Assembly: GCF_934230905.1 (NCBI RefSeq)
Contig: NZ_CAKQFJ010000019.1
Location: 1-37,837 of the forward strand
Direction: 5' to 3'
DNA length: 37,837 nt
DNA from: an uncultured Veillonella sp.
GTDB taxonomy: Bacteria > Bacillota > Negativicutes > Veillonellales > Veillonellaceae
This document shows positions 36,496 through 37,837 of the stretch, piece by piece. Within the stretch, counting starts at the first letter, position 1. Every line of letters starts with the position of its first letter. Both the position numbers and the translations under genes were made by a program. The notes under the pieces are model-generated. The model was not told the DNA's origin. It did not search any database and saw nothing but the letters and a program-made list of their open reading frames with translations.

Positions 36496-37569
36496 ATGGC
36501 AAAAAAGAGAGCCGATGGACGATACCAGGTATCGAAAACCATCAACGGTAAGCGTAAATTCTTTTATGGCACCACTAGGAAAGCGGCCATAGAAGCTATG
36601 GAGAAATACATAAATACTAATCAATCATGTGCTAATTTCGATGATACCATTTCATTAAACACCTGGATTAATATATGGTTACAACTAAAAGAAAAGACCA
36701 TAACCCCTGCCACCTATCAAAGTTATACTGGTATTATCAATCGTTACATAAGAGATAAAATCGGTGGCGTGAAGTTAGCTGAAATTAAACCTAATACATT
36801 ACGTTATGTCTTTGAATCTATGGATGGATTATCATCAAGGACTATATCCTACACCATGACAATTCTAGGCTCCATATTAGAGCAGGCGGTAAAAGATGAC
36901 ATCATCCCTAAAAACTATATGAAAAACATAGACAGGCCAAAACAGGTTAAAGTCCGTCATATGGTAACGTTATCTGCAGATGAAGTTAAAAACTTCTTAT
37001 CCAATATCTCTAATGTAGAACATCATGCACTCTTTAAATTAGCATTTGCAACAGGTATGCGACGGTCTGAGTTACTAGGCCTAAGATGGTCTGACATCGA
37101 TTTCAAGAAATCGACTATATCTATTTCACAAACAGCACTCAAAATAGGATCCACTGCAGTTATATCAAATACAACTAAGACCACATCCTCAAAACGGATA
37201 ATTGCCATTGATACGGAAACACTCCAGGAGCTTATGAAGCATAAAACAGTCATAGACAAGCGCAGAATTAAAACTATGAACTGGATTAATAACAACCTTG
37301 TATTCCCTGGTATAAAAGGCGGTCCTCGTTGTCCTGATGAAGTCAGCAAGCTATGTAAGAAATACGCCAATTTAATCGGTAAGCCATCTTTTACAATGCA
37401 TGGCACTAGACATACCCACGCCACCCTTCTCATTGAAAATGGGGCTAATATGAAAGCCATACAGGAACGTCTAGGGCACGCGTCATTCCAAGAAACGATG
37501 GATACCTACTCACATGTGACACCTAAAATGGAAGATGACATCGTAGAACGTATTTCTAAAATATTCTGA
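36496..37569 (+). CDS. Tyrosine-recombinase integrase
   Basis: A 357-residue integrase. It has an AP2-like/arm-binding N-terminus (MAKKRADGRYQVSKTINGKRKFFYGTTRKAAIEAMEKYI), a SAM-like core-binding domain, and the catalytic domain. Catalytic residues seen are Arg189 in ATGMRRSE, His302 and Arg305 in HGTRH, His328 in LGHAS and Tyr338 in TMDTYSHV. The ribosome site CCTAGGAGG lies upstream. It points toward tRNA-Leu, whose 3' end is about 93 bases away. It would insert the phage at that tRNA gene. Confidence 0.95.
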   Translation: MAKKRADGRYQVSKTINGKRKFFYGTTRKAAIEAMEKYINTNQSCANFDDTISLNTWINIWLQLKEKTITPATYQSYTGIINRYIRDKIGGVKLAEIKPNTLRYVFESMDGLSSRTISYTMTILGSILEQAVKDDIIPKNYMKNIDRPKQVKVRHMVTLSADEVKNFLSNISNVEHHALFKLAFATGMRRSELLGLRWSDIDFKKSTISISQTALKIGSTAVISNTTKTTSSKRIIAIDTETLQELMKHKTVIDKRRIKTMNWINNNLVFPGIKGGPRCPDEVSKLCKKYANLIGKPSFTMHGTRHTHATLLIENGANMKAIQERLGHASFQETMDTYSHVTPKMEDDIVERISKIF

Positions 37570-37612
37570 TGTCAAAATGATGTCAAACCACGCAAGACTT
37601 TATGATGTCAAA
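37567..37612 (+). repeat. Three TGATGTCAAA repeats after the integrase (arm-type sites)
   Basis: TGATGTCAAA occurs at 37567-37576 (overlapping the integrase stop), 37578-37587 and 37603-37612. Repeats of this kind beside an attachment site are usual binding sites for the integrase arm domain. Spacing and position between the gene and tRNA support this. Confidence 0.7.
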
Positions 37613-37616
37613 TAAA

Positions 37617-37652
37617 AATAAGGGCTTACAGAATTACCTGTAAGCCCTTATT
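37617..37652. terminator. Bidirectional terminator between integrase and tRNA-Leu
   Basis: AATAAGGGCTTACAG (37617-37631) and CTGTAAGCCCTTATT (37638-37652) form a perfect 15-bp stem with a 6-base loop and T-rich ends. It stops rightward integrase transcripts and leftward tRNA transcripts. Confidence 0.88.
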
Positions 37653-37661
37653 TAATCAGCT

Positions 37662-37747
37662 TGGTGCGGTTGGAGGGACTTGAACCCTCACGAGCGTACG
37701 CTCACCACCCCCTCAAGATGGCGTGTCTGCCATTCCACCACAACCGC
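37662..37747 (-). tRNA. tRNA-Leu (anticodon GAG)
   Basis: 86 bases including an encoded CCA. The acceptor arms GCGGTTG and CAACCGC pair, with discriminator A. The anticodon stem CCATC/GGTGG holds the loop TTGAGGG, giving GAG (Leu). It has the extra long variable arm of a class II tRNA and a T arm GAGGGTTCAAGTCCCTC. Its 3' end faces the prophage, so it is the probable attachment target. Confidence 0.95.
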
Positions 37748-37761
37748 GTGGAATACAAAAA

Positions 37762-37837
<76 letters not shown>

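Overview
The window is most of an integrated temperate phage followed by a short piece of host chromosome. The host part is two tRNA genes at the right end, tRNA-Leu(GAG) and tRNA-Phe(GAA). No host protein gene is present, so the organism is an inference. The AT-rich composition, strong AGGAGG-type ribosome binding sites and style of phage proteins suggest a Firmicute; I favour a Negativicute such as Veillonella, with moderate confidence. The left end cuts through a tail fibre gene, so the lysis genes and the left attachment site lie outside.

Layout, right to left (most genes read leftward). The integrase (36496-37569, +) sits next to the 3' end of tRNA-Leu, the probable integration target. 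The lysogeny block (35196-36349, +) holds a CI-like repressor, a small ImmA-type metalloprotease and a secreted protein. A divergent control region with repeated TTACGGT/ACCGTAA half-sites separates it from a leftward Cro-like gene. The early operon (35014 to about 23650, -) carries an excisionase-like gene, small proteins, a PcfJ-like protein, an SbcC/Rad50-like ATPase, a BRO/KilAC antirepressor, a RecT-like annealing protein, an MBL-fold hydrolase, a replication initiator with iteron-like repeats inside the gene, a DnaC-type helicase loader, a RusA resolvase, and a sigma-like putative late regulator. A 513-base gap (23131-23643) holds a good leftward promoter followed by two terminator hairpins, an arrangement like lambda Q-pR'-tR'.

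The late operon (23130 to 1, -) starts with an HNH endonuclease and small Cys-rich proteins, then packaging genes, a lambda-like head and a P2-like contractile tail. The particle is therefore a mosaic myovirus: lambda-type terminase, gpW, portal, ClpP-like protease with a nested scaffold start, gpD and gpE, joined to P2-type sheath, tube, E/E' frameshift pair, tape measure, X, D, V, U, W, J and I.

The most notable items are: an intein splitting the Walker A motif of the large terminase, with the Trp-Cys-Thr signature of class 3 inteins; an HsdM-type methylase plus a minimal specificity subunit between the two terminase genes; a 41-bp DNA repeat kept in two reading frames within the replication initiator gene, best explained as an origin; a T6G -1 frameshift site in the tail chaperone gene; a nested scaffold start in the protease gene; and the promoter-terminator leader of the late operon.
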